Shown here: positions 18,664-29,720 of the stretch, in pieces
Layout: each line of letters begins with the position of its first letter
How positions within the stretch are numbered: the stretch's first letter is position 1
NCBI RefSeq assembly: GCF_004337985.1
Contig: NC_043743.1
Location: forward strand, 2,270,909-2,334,908
Direction: 5' to 3'
DNA length: 64,000 nucleotides
From: Pyricularia pennisetigena
Lineage: Eukaryota > Ascomycota > Sordariomycetes > Magnaporthales > Pyriculariaceae
The notes under the pieces: model-generated
What the model was told of the DNA's origin: nothing
What the model saw: the letters and a program-made list of their open reading frames with translations, nothing else
The model's database searches: none
Made by a program: the position numbers and the translations under genes

Positions 18664-21349
18664 TCATTCGCTAGCAGTCGAATCCTCTTCAATCTTCACT
18701 TCAATATCCATCTGCTCATCTTCCGGCTTGGAGCCTTCAATCGTATAACTGAGTATAGTGTGATCAATAAAGTGCAATAGCAGTCGCCACCTGTTGATGG
18801 TATCATAGGGTTGGCTCTTGCTGTATCCCCGCCTGAAAATGTTCTCGTCTGCACTGTTGACGGCTGTAGCCGATGGACTCGGCGGGAAAAGGTCAAGCCC
18901 CCTTGCCCCTGGCTGCGGTACGCGAGAGACGGCCATGCCCACCATCCAGACCGTGGACTCCGCATTCGTCTCTTCATCGGCGCGTGGAAGGATCCACTCT
19001 GTGCGGAAGCCATGCCGAAACTCTCCGCCGCCCCGGGCCTTCGTCAAACGAATCAACCCAACACGCCCACAGCAAGATCCTACCACCACCAGGCTCAGCT
19101 CCGGTATACAGTGTAACATGCAAATGCGTTGCGAATACTGCATATCCGATAAGTGTGGGATCGTTTTCAATGGTATGCTTGGGAGCAATTTGCGACAGAG
19201 CACGTCAGTCTTCTCGGTATCGAGGTTATGAAGCTCGACATCCGTATCCGTCGTACGAAGTATCGAGAATCGCCTGACGACGCTTGCTGAGAGAATGCCT
19301 CGACACCGCGGCTCTTGAGAGTGTGGGCCATCCCTGCCGTCTGTAACGAGCGGTCAAGTCAGTAATCCAGTACCGCATATCTAGCAAGTATACTGAAAGA
19401 AATCGTTACGGGTAAACGAGAATCCAAAGCACATGTCCGATCATCCAGCCAGCGATGCCGAAAATGCAAATGGCTACTCGTCCTAGTGACTTTCGGAGAC
19501 TCGGCCAGTGCCTAATACTTACAATGAACGGTTTCAGCATGCTGCTTCCTGGATATGCTGCATAGGACGCTGTTGAGAAACCGGCAAGGCCTCAAAGTTT
19601 CGTGCTGATAGACCAAGGCAGAGCTTGGGACTATGGTCATAGCGGCTTGAAAGGCATCCGGTTCGATGTTTATAGGCTTTAATTTGTCCCTCTCCTGGTT
19701 GTCCTCACAAAATACGCGCCCGAGTTTGTACCAGCGACTGTCTCTCATGCGAATCTTCTCTTTGATATCTTCTCGGGCCGGCGGGCTGCAAAATCGCTCG
19801 CAAGCGTCCGGGAACACATCGGGCATTCGAAAGGGGACATCTTCCCTAATCTGAGTCCGTCGCAAGGTTTGAAGCCCGGCAGGCAGATGACGACCGGCAT
19901 TTCTTGGTATTTTGGTGACACCAGCAGTTAACTCTAGCACATGGCGATCCCCAACGTCCTTGAATCCATCTATGTCTTCTCGAGAAAGGCCTGTGAACTG
20001 GACAGCCGTTTCCACCTCCTGGAAGAGCTCGTCTGGGAGTGTCATGACACCCCAACCTATTGGGTGTCTGATGTCAAGTCAGCATGTCACATCACACTGG
20101 GGTCCTAAACACACTCAACTGCATTGGTTGGTGGAGTCATTGCCAAATGCCCCCCCGCCTTACCTTGTAGGCCTGCCGGCTCCGATGGGGTAGAGACAGA
20201 TATTGGGCGCTCCCAAGGCCCAGATGTCAAATATCCAGCAGTGGCCAGCAGTATCGACTGCCACGATCTTGTCGCCCTCCCCATTCTCATCGTCCAAAAA
20301 TGATATGCTGGGGATGTTAGCCTGGTTTTCGGGTCGGGTGTGCAATATAATCCTCCAGTCCCTTGTTCTTTGTCTGAGGTGGGACTCGAGCTGGCGCGCA
20401 TCGACGCCAAGACCTCCAAGCTTGGGTGGATTGCACCGCTCATGCTCCGGGAGCATTTGCTGCGCCGTCACTGATCCCTTAGTTAGAGAGAGCGCGAACA
20501 CCGTCACTTCGTGCGTGTTGCTGCTGACAGCAATGAGCCGAGACTTGGCATGTACAGCTAAGCCCCATGCAGACTTGCCGACACCACGGTGGAAGAACTC
20601 ATTCGGTGGCTGAGCCGCTGTCACATTCTTGCCTGATGATGAACGTCGGGCAGCATGCTCGATTGATTCTGCGATTTGATGCGTGTAGTATCCAACAACA
20701 TCGCCGTCGTCAAAGGCGGCGAGCAAGACCTCAGAATCCCCGAGCATACCAGTGATCATGTTGTTGATCTGATGCGGCATGGCTACGCTTATGTGTCCCC
20801 GAGTAATGGCCGCGACCGGGCATGGCGTCGGCTTCAAGCAGAGCAGCGGAGCTCGGCGTAGCACCTGCGGTGCATTTTCTGGGCTGTAGACATGTATAGC
20901 TCCCAGGTAGGCAACGAAATAAAGCTAGCCAGACAGATGCGCAATTGATCCTGTTAGCCAAGGCGTGAGCGCAGCTAGGTTGTTCCAATACAACAGTCGA
21001 TGCCGAATCGAAATGATGAAGCAGGGCGACTTACGTTGTAGACTTGAGACAGAGCAGTCAGGTTGGTGCGCAGGCGCGCGAATCGAGTCGAACCGCGCGT
21101 CGAGCTCGAGGCAGCTCCCGCGTCAAATCCATAACCAGCCTGACCTGCAAAGATGTCATCCTCAAACTCCTCCTCGTCGCTGTCGGAGCCCTGCCAGGAC
21201 TCTTCGGTTAATGTGGTTGTCACGCTCGGGGGCGGGGCATGGGATGCATGCTGGTCGCTGCCCGATCCGAACCGATTTGCCGGGCTCTGGACGCCCACCA
21301 CTGGATTGACATAGACGGCGTCGAAACACCTCAAGTCAGCCTGGTCCAT
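18664..21349 (-). CDS. CRT10: Crt10-family protein (WD-like; RNR regulation / Rtt101-Mms1 ligase partner)
   Basis: Four exons (21349-21035, 20924-20164, 20067-19523, 19340-18664) give 765 residues. All three junctions keep frame and use standard sites (GTAAGT, GTAAGG, GTAAGT donors). In yeast Crt10 represses ribonucleotide reductase genes and acts with the Rtt101-Mms1 ubiquitin ligase. Family-like segments are LYFVAYLGAIHVYSPE at the start of exon 2, PHQINNMITGMLGDSEVLLA followed by AFDDGDVVGYYT, the GKSAWGLAVH blade, and near the end VWMVGMAVS and WRLLLHFIDHTILSY. The N-terminus has an acidic patch (SDSDEEEFEDD). The C-terminus is acidic, ending in a DIEVKIEEDS stretch. The overall form suggests a WD40-type propeller. 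The identification rests on remembered family features, so it is strong but not certain. Confidence 0.78.
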
Positions 21350-22037
21350 TGTTATGATGCCATGAACAATTCAAATTCAGACCGCATGCGCAGCATATCC
21401 GGGATCGCGCTCTAGAGGAGACGACGAAGACATATGGGTTGAGGGAATGTGGGGCAGTGACAAACAACTCTGACGTCGAGTTGCGCAAGGTTGTACTGTA
21501 TTTAGGTACACTCAGCTGGTAGGAGCGAGGAGCTGTTGGTCCGTTCTCAGCTTTCAACCACGGGCAGGTTGGTTTTTTGGTGCTTTTACTCCAGCATTTT
21601 AACACACGCCTTGACGCCTCAATACCCAACTGCAGCCGCTTCCTTGTAAATCCCAACACACATCTGTCGCACTGTGTAGTTGACCTGTGCTTGGCCCCTC
21701 ATTATTGACTTCGCTGGTCAAAGCAGCTTGGCAACAAAGGCGGCCGATATTAGCTCAGAATCGTTCAACTCAAGTGCAGCGCCGTCATCAACCAAGTTGC
21801 AGTTAATTACCGACAGTCGCTAATGTTGGGACAATCACAAAAGCTAACACCATTCGGATAGATTGAGATAGATTTGGGAAGTAATGGAATGAGTTCCGGT
21901 TTGGACAAATAGTTGAGAAATTGAGCAGTCTTCCCAAGCACATTATGGATGCACTGCAGCGGCGGCCCAGAGATTTAGACAGTTGATTAAAAAGTCTAGA
22001 ACTAGGATAGAAGGGAGCAAATCATCTATACTGGCAA
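21350..22037. other. Intergenic, CRT10 promoter and 3' flank of the next gene
   Basis: About 690 bp without a gene between two minus-strand genes. Confidence 0.45.
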
Positions 22038-23306
22038 TCAGTCGGCTTTGGCCGCGGCTTTCTCCGCCACCTTCTTATCCTTGGCAGGTTCTTTGCTTTC
22101 CTCGTCCTCCTCGCTATCCTCATCCTCGTCATCATCGTCCTCCTCATCCTCTTCAGGTTCCTCCTTGATTGCCAGCTCTTTCTCGACAGCCTCAATTTCC
22201 TCTGGTGAGGCTGGGCTAACCACTGATCCGCGGTGTGTTGTTACGGCGGGACCGGTATCTGTTGGTTTCCATGCGGTGCTGGTTGGACTTTGAATTGTGT
22301 TCCGCAACGCCTCGACCGACGATGCATCCTCTCCACTCCCCTTCCACGCTCCAGATGTCGGCGACTGCAGTCCAGCTGCCGTCTTCACCGCCGTCGTGCT
22401 GCTCGATTCCGGGACAGTAATGGGCGCTGGGGACTTCGCCGCGTCCTTTATGTCCTCTGATTTCGCGGAGTCGTCCTGCTTCTTTGCTGCTGGCGCTTTG
22501 GCAGCCTCCTCCTTCTTCTCGCTACCTTCGGCCTTGCTAGCCTTGTCCGCATCCTCTTTCTTAACCGGCCCGGTGTTTCCTTTTCCGTAAACCTTGTCCC
22601 GCAGGCTCTGGAGCTGCACTTGCTTGGCCTTAGCGGCCGCTTCTTCAGCAATGCTGCGGATCGGGAGGGCTGCAGAGGCTGCGGCGGACCCTGTGGCCTT
22701 GGCGGCTGCAGGAGCAGATGAGGAAGCCGCCGATGATGGGGGCAGCGGTGGAGCCGCCGGGGCGACAGCTGGTTTCGAGGTTGTGGTCGCGGTGCTGGCG
22801 GTGGTAGGGGCGGCGACTGCAGGGCCCTTCTTCATGACAGGAGGGAGCTTCTGGGCTTCGCTAATGGATGGCTGGGTGAATTCGTCGTAGTAAATTGTGA
22901 CGTGTTGTTTGAGCTCGCCATACTCGTTCCACTCCTCGATCTCGACCAGGTCCTAGCAGAATGGTGGTATCGGTCAGGCTCCGAGTCCCCTTCAACGCAA
23001 CGAGGATAGAGTAGCAGTACAGGAGCTTCGACTCACACCTAGAACCAAGCCCATCTGCACGAGCGCGGGCAGCTTCCTCTGGCGACCCGACTCATCCTTG
23101 CCGGCTCTGCGACCCCAGAGCATGCGTGCCTTCTCATCGGTGGCGAGATCGAGGGCCTTGAAGGGGACCCGGTTGGCACGGAGGATGGTTTCGAGACGTG
23201 AGGTGGCCGTGACAATATGCGAGCTGCCCGCCGTCAGCGAGGTGTATATGTACAAAGCCGGGTCGGTAGAGTACGACGCCCTGGCCGGTTCTTCAGTCGA
23301 AGCCAT
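22038..23306 (-). CDS. Thioredoxin-fold SH3BGR/glutaredoxin-like protein with long acidic low-complexity tail
   Basis: Two exons, 23306-23037 and 22952-22038, give 394 residues. The first about 115 residues resemble the SH3BGR-like glutaredoxin fold: LYIYTSLTAGSSHIVTATSR, then LETILRANRVPFKALDLA, and LPALVQMGLVLG leading over the intron to DLVEIEEWNEYGEL. The family keeps the thioredoxin fold but lacks the CxxC redox pair, as here (Ser/Ala in the position). After that comes a Pro/Ala/Thr-rich linker, a helical Ala/Lys segment (SIAEEAAAKAKQVQLQSLRD), many Lys-rich repeats, and a tail with continuous Asp/Glu runs, followed by a Lys-rich end. A nucleolar or cytoskeletal adaptor role is possible, but nothing in the sequence fixes it. 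Confidence 0.8.
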
Positions 23307-24600
23307 GTTGTGCGCGTTTTGTTGATCTATATCGTTCAGTCTATGCGTGCCTGAGGAAAGGCTTTATTTCACTGTGTTCGTCACTGGTTTTGTGTTGTCA
23401 GAGCTCTCAAAATACAAATCAAATGTGCTTTAAAGGAGCCGTTTGATCGCTCTCGGCCACAGCGTTAATTCGAGACTTGGCACTTGTCTGGCGGAGCGGG
23501 GTTAGGTGAACGAAGGTTTGGAGGGGCACCTCAAGTCGGATGGCCTCAGACCTAGAGCGACTTTAGTCTCGGTCGCATCAGGTGCTCCAGAGTTAGACTG
23601 AGTCCAGAAATATTACTGCGACTTGCTTGAGATTTTCTTTTACTCCCGGAATCGTGAACAAGGACAGTTGACCAGCGATCAATCTTGATCCCAGCAGGTC
23701 ATTGCTCTTCAACCGAGCTTCAGCAGCTCTGGAAAACCACCTTTATGAACGAGCCCCTTGACCGATCCCGTGATCAATCCATGTCAGTGGAATCAAGTCT
23801 GGGAGGCGACAACACGTTGGGTCAATCAAAAAAATTCAAAGCAGACGGCTCCCGGTGAGTGTTGCCAGGTGGTGTCCAGCACACGTCCGTTATCAGAGAA
23901 TGCTTTCGAAGTTGTTGTTCGAAGCCAGGCCGACGTCCAAATTGCAATGTGGTGGTTGTGGCTGGATGCAGCTCAGCTCAGCTGTAGCTTTTGGTCAAGT
24001 GTAGCCTAGACTTGACCGGCCAGCACAATGATTGGCACATTGGCATGCGACCACTATACTTTACACAGGCGTGGAAGTGAGACAACGCAAGACCCTGAGT
24101 ACCATAGCTCTGGGAACTCTAGAACAGCTTGTCAACAATGTAAGCATATTAGTTTCTCAATCCAGGGCACGCGAGTGGACTTGGCCAACGTCTTATGACT
24201 TGGGTTGAGCTGGAATTGCTTTCATCACGAATCGGCCCTAGACCTAGTTCTAAATCTCCACAGCTTTAGCATTCATGACGGCCCGTCTGGTCTGGGCGCC
24301 GCCTGTCAAAATAAACTCATTTGTTTCCTGGTAAAATGATCACCCAGCGAGATTTTGTCACTGCGACATGCTTAATGAATGTCGGGGAGCCCAGACCTGG
24401 GCATGGCGAGTCGTCGCAAATTGTAAATGAGCAACTTAGAAATGACGAGGGGGATCATGTGGAGGCATCAATATGATGGATGTATTACAGTCGGTGGGGT
24501 TTTATTTCGCTGCAGATGAAGCCCCCTCTTTGCTTCTGGATTGGCAAATTTGGTGGAAATATGACATCTCCGAGTAGCATGGGATGCCCTGATTACATAC
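23307..24600. other. Intergenic, no supported gene
   Basis: The stretch is upstream of the SH3BGR-like gene. Several CTAGAC/TCTAGG-like words recur in it, but there is no convincing coding frame. Confidence 0.4.
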
Positions 24601-24603
24601 TAC

Positions 24604-24906
24604 AGGACCTATACCATCGGAGAAATTGATTGCTACCTATCTGTATCCATGTTCCTTGCACAACTTGATGGGAAAGGAGATGAGTTGCTACGTGCGTGGT
24701 ACGTAATTACAAAGGACCATTTGAAGCTTTCAATCAAAGGTTGGAATGACCAATCGAAGTCTAGGCGTCGATTAGACAACATTGCATGGAAATTGTGGAT
24801 TAAAAAGCGAAATTCCATTGGTAAATACAACCCGTTGCCAAATGATAATCGCAAGAACGAACAAGCATCAGGCAAACGACAAACCAATCATCATGAATTC
24901 CCCTGA
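24604..24906 (+). pseudogene. Possible DUF1752 (GATA_AreA-like) domain relic or very small gene
   Basis: The frame from ATG 24649 (85 codons), open upstream to about 24604, contains ELLRAWYVITKDH and RRRLDNIAWKLWIKKRN. These resemble the fungal DUF1752 consensus: a Trp-led helix, then RLEN-x-SWR-x-W and a Lys/Asn-rich follow-up. Codons are AT-rich, unlike the neighbouring genes. No start context, introns or downstream GATA zinc finger were found. It may be a decayed copy or a fragment; a chance match cannot be excluded. Confidence 0.33.
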
Positions 24907-25438
24907 AGAAGAGGAGCGAACAATCTTGCCCAGGCTTTCTTTTGTCCTTGGAGGTTTATCATTTGGCCTCCGGAGGTTGCATCTGGTCGGTTCCTGAAAA
25001 TCTGGGACCCAAGCGAACTGTCCACCCAGATTGCAACGGCCATGTCCAAGAGCTGTTTAAAAATGCCAGTGGAAAGGTTAATAAAGTTTCCTCTTGCCGA
25101 GGGTTTCCAGTGTACTTGGCCGCCTCTTCTCAAATGGTTGTACGTTTTGTTGTATTTTTGTCGATATACTTTCCCAGCATCCAACTCTTTTTTTTTATAT
25201 ATAAATTCATGAAGAACCATATCTACAAGTATACTTTTGGTCGAGTTTCATCGTTTACACAAATATATATATAGTTATTCATATATTTATACCGTAGCAA
25301 TGTATCATATCTGTTTGATTACCAAGGCGATGCTATTGCGAAGTTGTCGGGCATAAATGAGAGAATCCTGAGTAATGTTCCTTTCAACTGGGCGGATGAC
25401 CCCAGAGTTGTACCATACCGTAGGTAACGTGACAGGGT

Positions 25439-25486
<48 letters not shown>

Positions 25487-26396
25487 ACCTGGTAGGGCTC
25501 AAGAACTAACTCTCTGCGCCTTGATAATTTTGTAGGCTCTGCCCCGAACCTGGAATTTTCCTCGTAGCACACTCCATCACCCTGCTTTCGATCGCAATGC
25601 AAAGTTTGATTTATAAGTTCCTGTTCCAACAGACGTTCCTGCATAGCAATAAAGTCAAGTTGCATCGTGGGTCGCATTATAGATGTGCTGGAGAATATCG
25701 TGATCAAATGACGGTGAACTAATCTGAACTTTGGGCCGGCTGCACAATAGTCTGAATGAAGAAATGTGACAAGTTTGACAGCTGCTGCTAGCTACTTGCT
25801 TCTGAGCTTACTGCAAGGTACAACGCACGGGGGCTTGGGGCCCACTTAGCCCCCTAGATCTTGTTCAGGTACTGTACCTGGCATGCCGAGGAGCCAAGGA
25901 CGATAGCTCCGCAAAACTGCGGCGGAATGGAGTTGGACACAACGTCGATCCCCATAAGCCCCACTAATTTTATCCGAAGATTCCTCGCTTAGTGGCCGTT
26001 GCTGGCATCAGCATCGTTGGCGATAGAAATACGAGATGGATCCCGCCCACCGCATCTCCTAGGATTCTGAGGTTTTTTTTTTTTTCTCCCCCCTCACGCT
26101 ACTACTCAAAGTCGTCCGCATCTTGCGCTTACGCTCTTTACCCAGCTGTTGAACTTGATTCAGTCGGCATTACGCTCTCTACCACTACGTTCTTTCGTGT
26201 CAATCTTTCCTGCAGACTTTTGTTTATCAAGGCATAAGCCAACATCTACCAAGTTTCTACGACACTACCGCAGGTTTTACCCTAGCTCTTTGTTCGTATT
26301 ATCAGCTCGACTCCAGTCCTGGCACAGTCTTCCACGCAGGAACAGACTAGCAGCTTCGCAAGAACCATACTCGTCAACCCCCACAAACCAAACAAG
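24907..26396. other. Intergenic upstream of the GPI-type protein
   Basis: It contains an A44 tract at 25441-25484 and a T/C-rich run at about 26072-26095, typical of promoters of highly expressed fungal genes, about 300 bp before the next ATG. No gene is seen. Confidence 0.45.
25441..25484. repeat. Poly-A tract (44 A)
   Basis: An uninterrupted run of A between GGGTGC and CTACCT. There is no gene on either side within several hundred bases. Confidence 0.95.
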
Positions 26397-26840
26397 ATGA
26401 TCGCCTCAGGCCTATTCTACGGTGTTCTGGCCGCTGTTGCCACCGCCGTCTCCGCCCACTCTTCCTCCGGGCTCAGCACGACGACTTCGACCAGCACCAT
26501 GACCAGGACCATCACAATCACCGCGTGCAACCCGTCGGTCACCAACTGCCCGGGTCGCAACACCAGCACCACCAGCATCAGCACCACCGCCGCTGTCCCT
26601 ACCATCATCTTGCCGAGCGCCAACCTGACCTCGGCCATGCCCACCCCGTCCAGAAACTCGACTGGCTACGTCCAGCCGACCTTGTCGCCCAAGACCTCCA
26701 CCGCAGGTGTTGTTCGCCCATCAACCGCCCCGCAGCCTCCCGCCGCTACCGTGCCTCCTACTGGTGCCGGTACCTCTGTCTTTGTGCAGAGCGGCCTCAT
26801 GCTCGGTGTTCTCGGTGCTGGTATTGCCATCCTGGCATAA
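26397..26840 (+). CDS. Small secreted Ser/Thr-rich GPI-anchor-type cell-surface protein
   Basis: A single exon of 147 residues. It starts with a signal peptide (MIASGLFYGVLAAVATAVSA, cleavage likely after SA-H). It continues with a Ser/Thr/Pro-rich body containing two Cys (ITACNPSVTNCPG) and N-glycosylation sequons (NTST, NLTS, NSTG). It ends in a hydrophobic stretch (SGLMLGVLGAGIAILA) with nothing charged after it, the layout of a GPI-attachment signal. Such small proteins are cell-wall constituents or surface mannoproteins; no enzymatic domain is visible. The pyrimidine-rich leader and C/G-ending codons suggest strong expression. Confidence 0.85.
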   Translation: MIASGLFYGVLAAVATAVSAHSSSGLSTTTSTSTMTRTITITACNPSVTNCPGRNTSTTSISTTAAVPTIILPSANLTSAMPTPSRNSTGYVQPTLSPKTSTAGVVRPSTAPQPPAATVPPTGAGTSVFVQSGLMLGVLGAGIAILA

Positions 26841-28903
26841 GCACCAGAAGGCTTGCTTTCCCTTTGACCTCGACCGGAATCTTGCTACGGGGCGCACCTG
26901 GCGCGCAAACCACCCAAAGTTGACGCGGGTTGCGGTTTTTCCTCTGTCGGGAGGGCCGTACAACCTCGCGCACTTTGCTTCAATTCTTTTGTTACTTCAC
27001 TTCTTCCAGAGATACCCACCATTTGTCAAAACACTGGTATTGTCTTGTGTCTAATTTAATTCATCAGGGGATGTTATGACGTTTGTTGTTAGTTTGGCGG
27101 TCAATCGTCCACTTTTTTTTTCCTTTACTATTTCGCTTCTACTTTGTTCCATCTCTTTTTTTGTTTGATGGCATTTCAATGGAGCGGGCTTAACTTCTCT
27201 CATTTTCATTTCTTGCTTGTCGACGGTCGTTGGCATTATGAAACATACCGCCTAGCATGATGTCTCGCGTCGATCTCTTTAGGTTGACCGTCGGTCCGGT
27301 GGTTGGGCTTGGTGTATCCTGCGCATTGGATCTATGTTGAGAGATGGGGGGGTTGGACACATTGGGCGGAGGAAAGACGACAAATTCAACCCTCAAATCT
27401 AAATGTCTCATGACAGCCCCTTGACACTCCCAACTTGCGCTCCCTCTTGGTTGATTGTGATAAGCATTCCCGTTTTGGTTTACTCGAATAAAGTGCTGCC
27501 GAAAGCCTCCTTGCAGTTTTCGGTCAAAGCGCCGTTCCCCTACTTGCTTATGAGTCAAGTGGACTAGGCAGAGAGGCACACAGAAGAAACTTCCCACTAA
27601 GTTTGATGATCCTCTTATTTTTGCGCCGCCATCGATTCTGTAGCGCATCTCACACGTGCCAGCAAACTCAGAGCCGCCTTTTTGCAACCAGACGCGTGTC
27701 CATTACATGCTCTACGGATCCCGTCCATCCATCCAACCTTTCCCCTTTTTTTTTCTGTTCGTATTTGCACCGGGTCCTTCAAAGATCCCTCCCTCCCCTT
27801 GTAAGTTCACAAGTGCCGTCTCACAAACAAGACCAGGGCAGTTCGGAAAATGCTGCATCAGGCCGTTGGCGGTTAGAAACAAAGGTGGTGGTCAGTGAGC
27901 AATGACATCCATGTTCGTGATGGTGCAGAGGCGCATATTGTTCTGGCACTTACGGGCTGGTTATGTTTTGGTTCAGAGTGTCCTTCCGCCTTTTGTTTTC
28001 CCGCCCTCCCACCGGACACTCCGGGTAGATGAAAGAAACAAACAGGTTTCCCATGTCGACTCCCTTAGCTGGTGCTCTGACCACACTCTCCTTTTGCACA
28101 TCTTGCGCAATACTTGACGTTTCCTTCCACCATCTCCGTGCAGCCACATGCGGTCGGCTGGTGGTCGCAGATCTTTTTCGACATGGGCCTCCTTTTGTTT
28201 TTTTTTTTCTCAGGCACGTCAAGTTGGCAAGGGGTCCGAGCGTGGTTCAAAAGAACAATAAAAAAGGGGAAAAAAGAAAGGAAAGGAGAACAAAAGCGGG
28301 CGTGGTTTGTTCGTGCTAATTCTACAACAGCTTTATATCTTTGAAGACGGATTTTTGCTGCAAATTGACGAATCGATACTAAACAAACAGATTAAACTGC
28401 CCTTTTTGCTCCTAGGCTCGAAGGGAAAAAAAGAAAAGAAAAGAAAAAAAAAGCTGTAAATAAAGACTCAGTAGCCGTCTGCGTTCTGCATCCCCCCTTT
28501 CTGTACCCTGCTGGGAACCGCCCGTGATGGTGGCGGTAGCCTGCCTGATGTAAAGTAGTAAAAGCCCGTACGACTCCCTATCCGCATGAGTGAAACCGAG
28601 TATGCAAAGCGCCCAGGAATGATGCTGAAGATGTTGACTGGTTCTTTTTTTTTTTTTTTTTTTTTTTTGCCCCAGATCCTACGCTGTGATAGGGATTTGT
28701 AATAGAAAAAATTGTGACAGCCTTGGCAACTGTGTTACAATATTTCTCTAGAAAAGAAAAAGAATGACACTCTCCGCGTGCGATGAGCATGCACGGTTGT
28801 AGGCCTTGGCTGTTACAGGATTTTTGTGATCTGCTCCGCTCATCTCGGGTCGTCCTTACTGTTGGTTCAAGTCCCATCGTCAGTTTCTCTTGTTTTTTCT
28901 CTT

Positions 28904-28904
<1 letters not shown>

Positions 28905-28957
<53 letters not shown>
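28905..28957. repeat. Poly-T tract (53 T)
   Basis: An uninterrupted T run preceded by TTTTTTCTCTTG; frames reading poly-Phe or poly-Lys through it are artefacts. Confidence 0.95.
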
Positions 28958-29317
28958 CTCGCTGTTTTTACCCTGTGCTTACACTCCGTGGCCTGGCTCA
29001 TTCCAAAACTCCGAGCTCATGTGTAAACTCGGAATCAAAGCCTGCAAACGCATCGCACGACTTTGTGAGACCGAGAATTCCATGCGGTCCTCGTGTGCCT
29101 CGTGTGACATGCATGCGTCGGCGCGACCTTGGTTGGATTCCGTCATTTGTATTTATGTTGCTACTCCTGCTTCAGCCGGAAATTCCCCTTCTGCGTACGA
29201 CTGAATCCATTGGACCTGGTACGCATAGCTCTCGTCGACAATGTTACAAGGGCATGCGGAAGAGCTCACTCTTGGCATCAAACCGTCAACTTCGCCGAGT
29301 GTGTACGAAACTTCTCA

Positions 29318-29635
29318 CCGGGCATGGCGTCCCGGCCCCCGGTCAATTCTTTCAAGTAATCTGTATAACGCCATCTCGGACTTCACGGGATCGGCTTCCC
29401 ACATGAATGGTCGCGTCGTCCCTTCCCAGTAGTCCACGATTGGTGGGACAATTGAGTGCATTGCAGCCATGGTCAGACGTAATAATCTCAAAATAGGTGC
29501 CACATCAGCTGGGACTTTCAAATAAGAGTACAGATAGAGATGGGCTTCTAGACTGTAATACGTTCTTTTATCCGAACAAAGTCTTACAACAATCACTCCT
29601 CGGGGCCTGGACTGGGCTGTGATGCTTACTGTCAC
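29318..29635 (-). other. Coding-like fragment, function unknown
   Basis: The minus-strand frame reads VPPIVDYWEGTTRPFMWEAD followed by PVKSEMALYRLLERI, with protein-like composition and mostly C/G third bases, ending near a GTGAGA donor-like site at about 29323. It has no ATG with good context upstream and I do not recognise it. It could be an exon of an unannotated gene or a relic. Confidence 0.25.
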
Positions 29636-29720
29636 AAAGCCACCATTCCAAGACCACTGGTCTTGTGATCAATAGGTTTACAATAAACCAAGAACCTTCC
29701 CAGCAAAAGCCAAAGCCTGC

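Larger units (their letters stand above)
26841..29720. other. Intergenic 2.9 kb
   Basis: It contains several T-runs, notably T53 at 28905-28957, and no supported gene. The minus-strand stretch 29635-29318 has coding-like character and is listed separately. Confidence 0.4.

Noticed and set aside
28855..28885. GGTTCAAGTCCC, B-box-like
   Set aside because: The flanking bases do not pair into a T-stem, and no A-box lies upstream.
28783..29406. Open frames through the T53 tract
   Set aside because: They exist only because poly-T codes for poly-Phe; no motif or splice logic.
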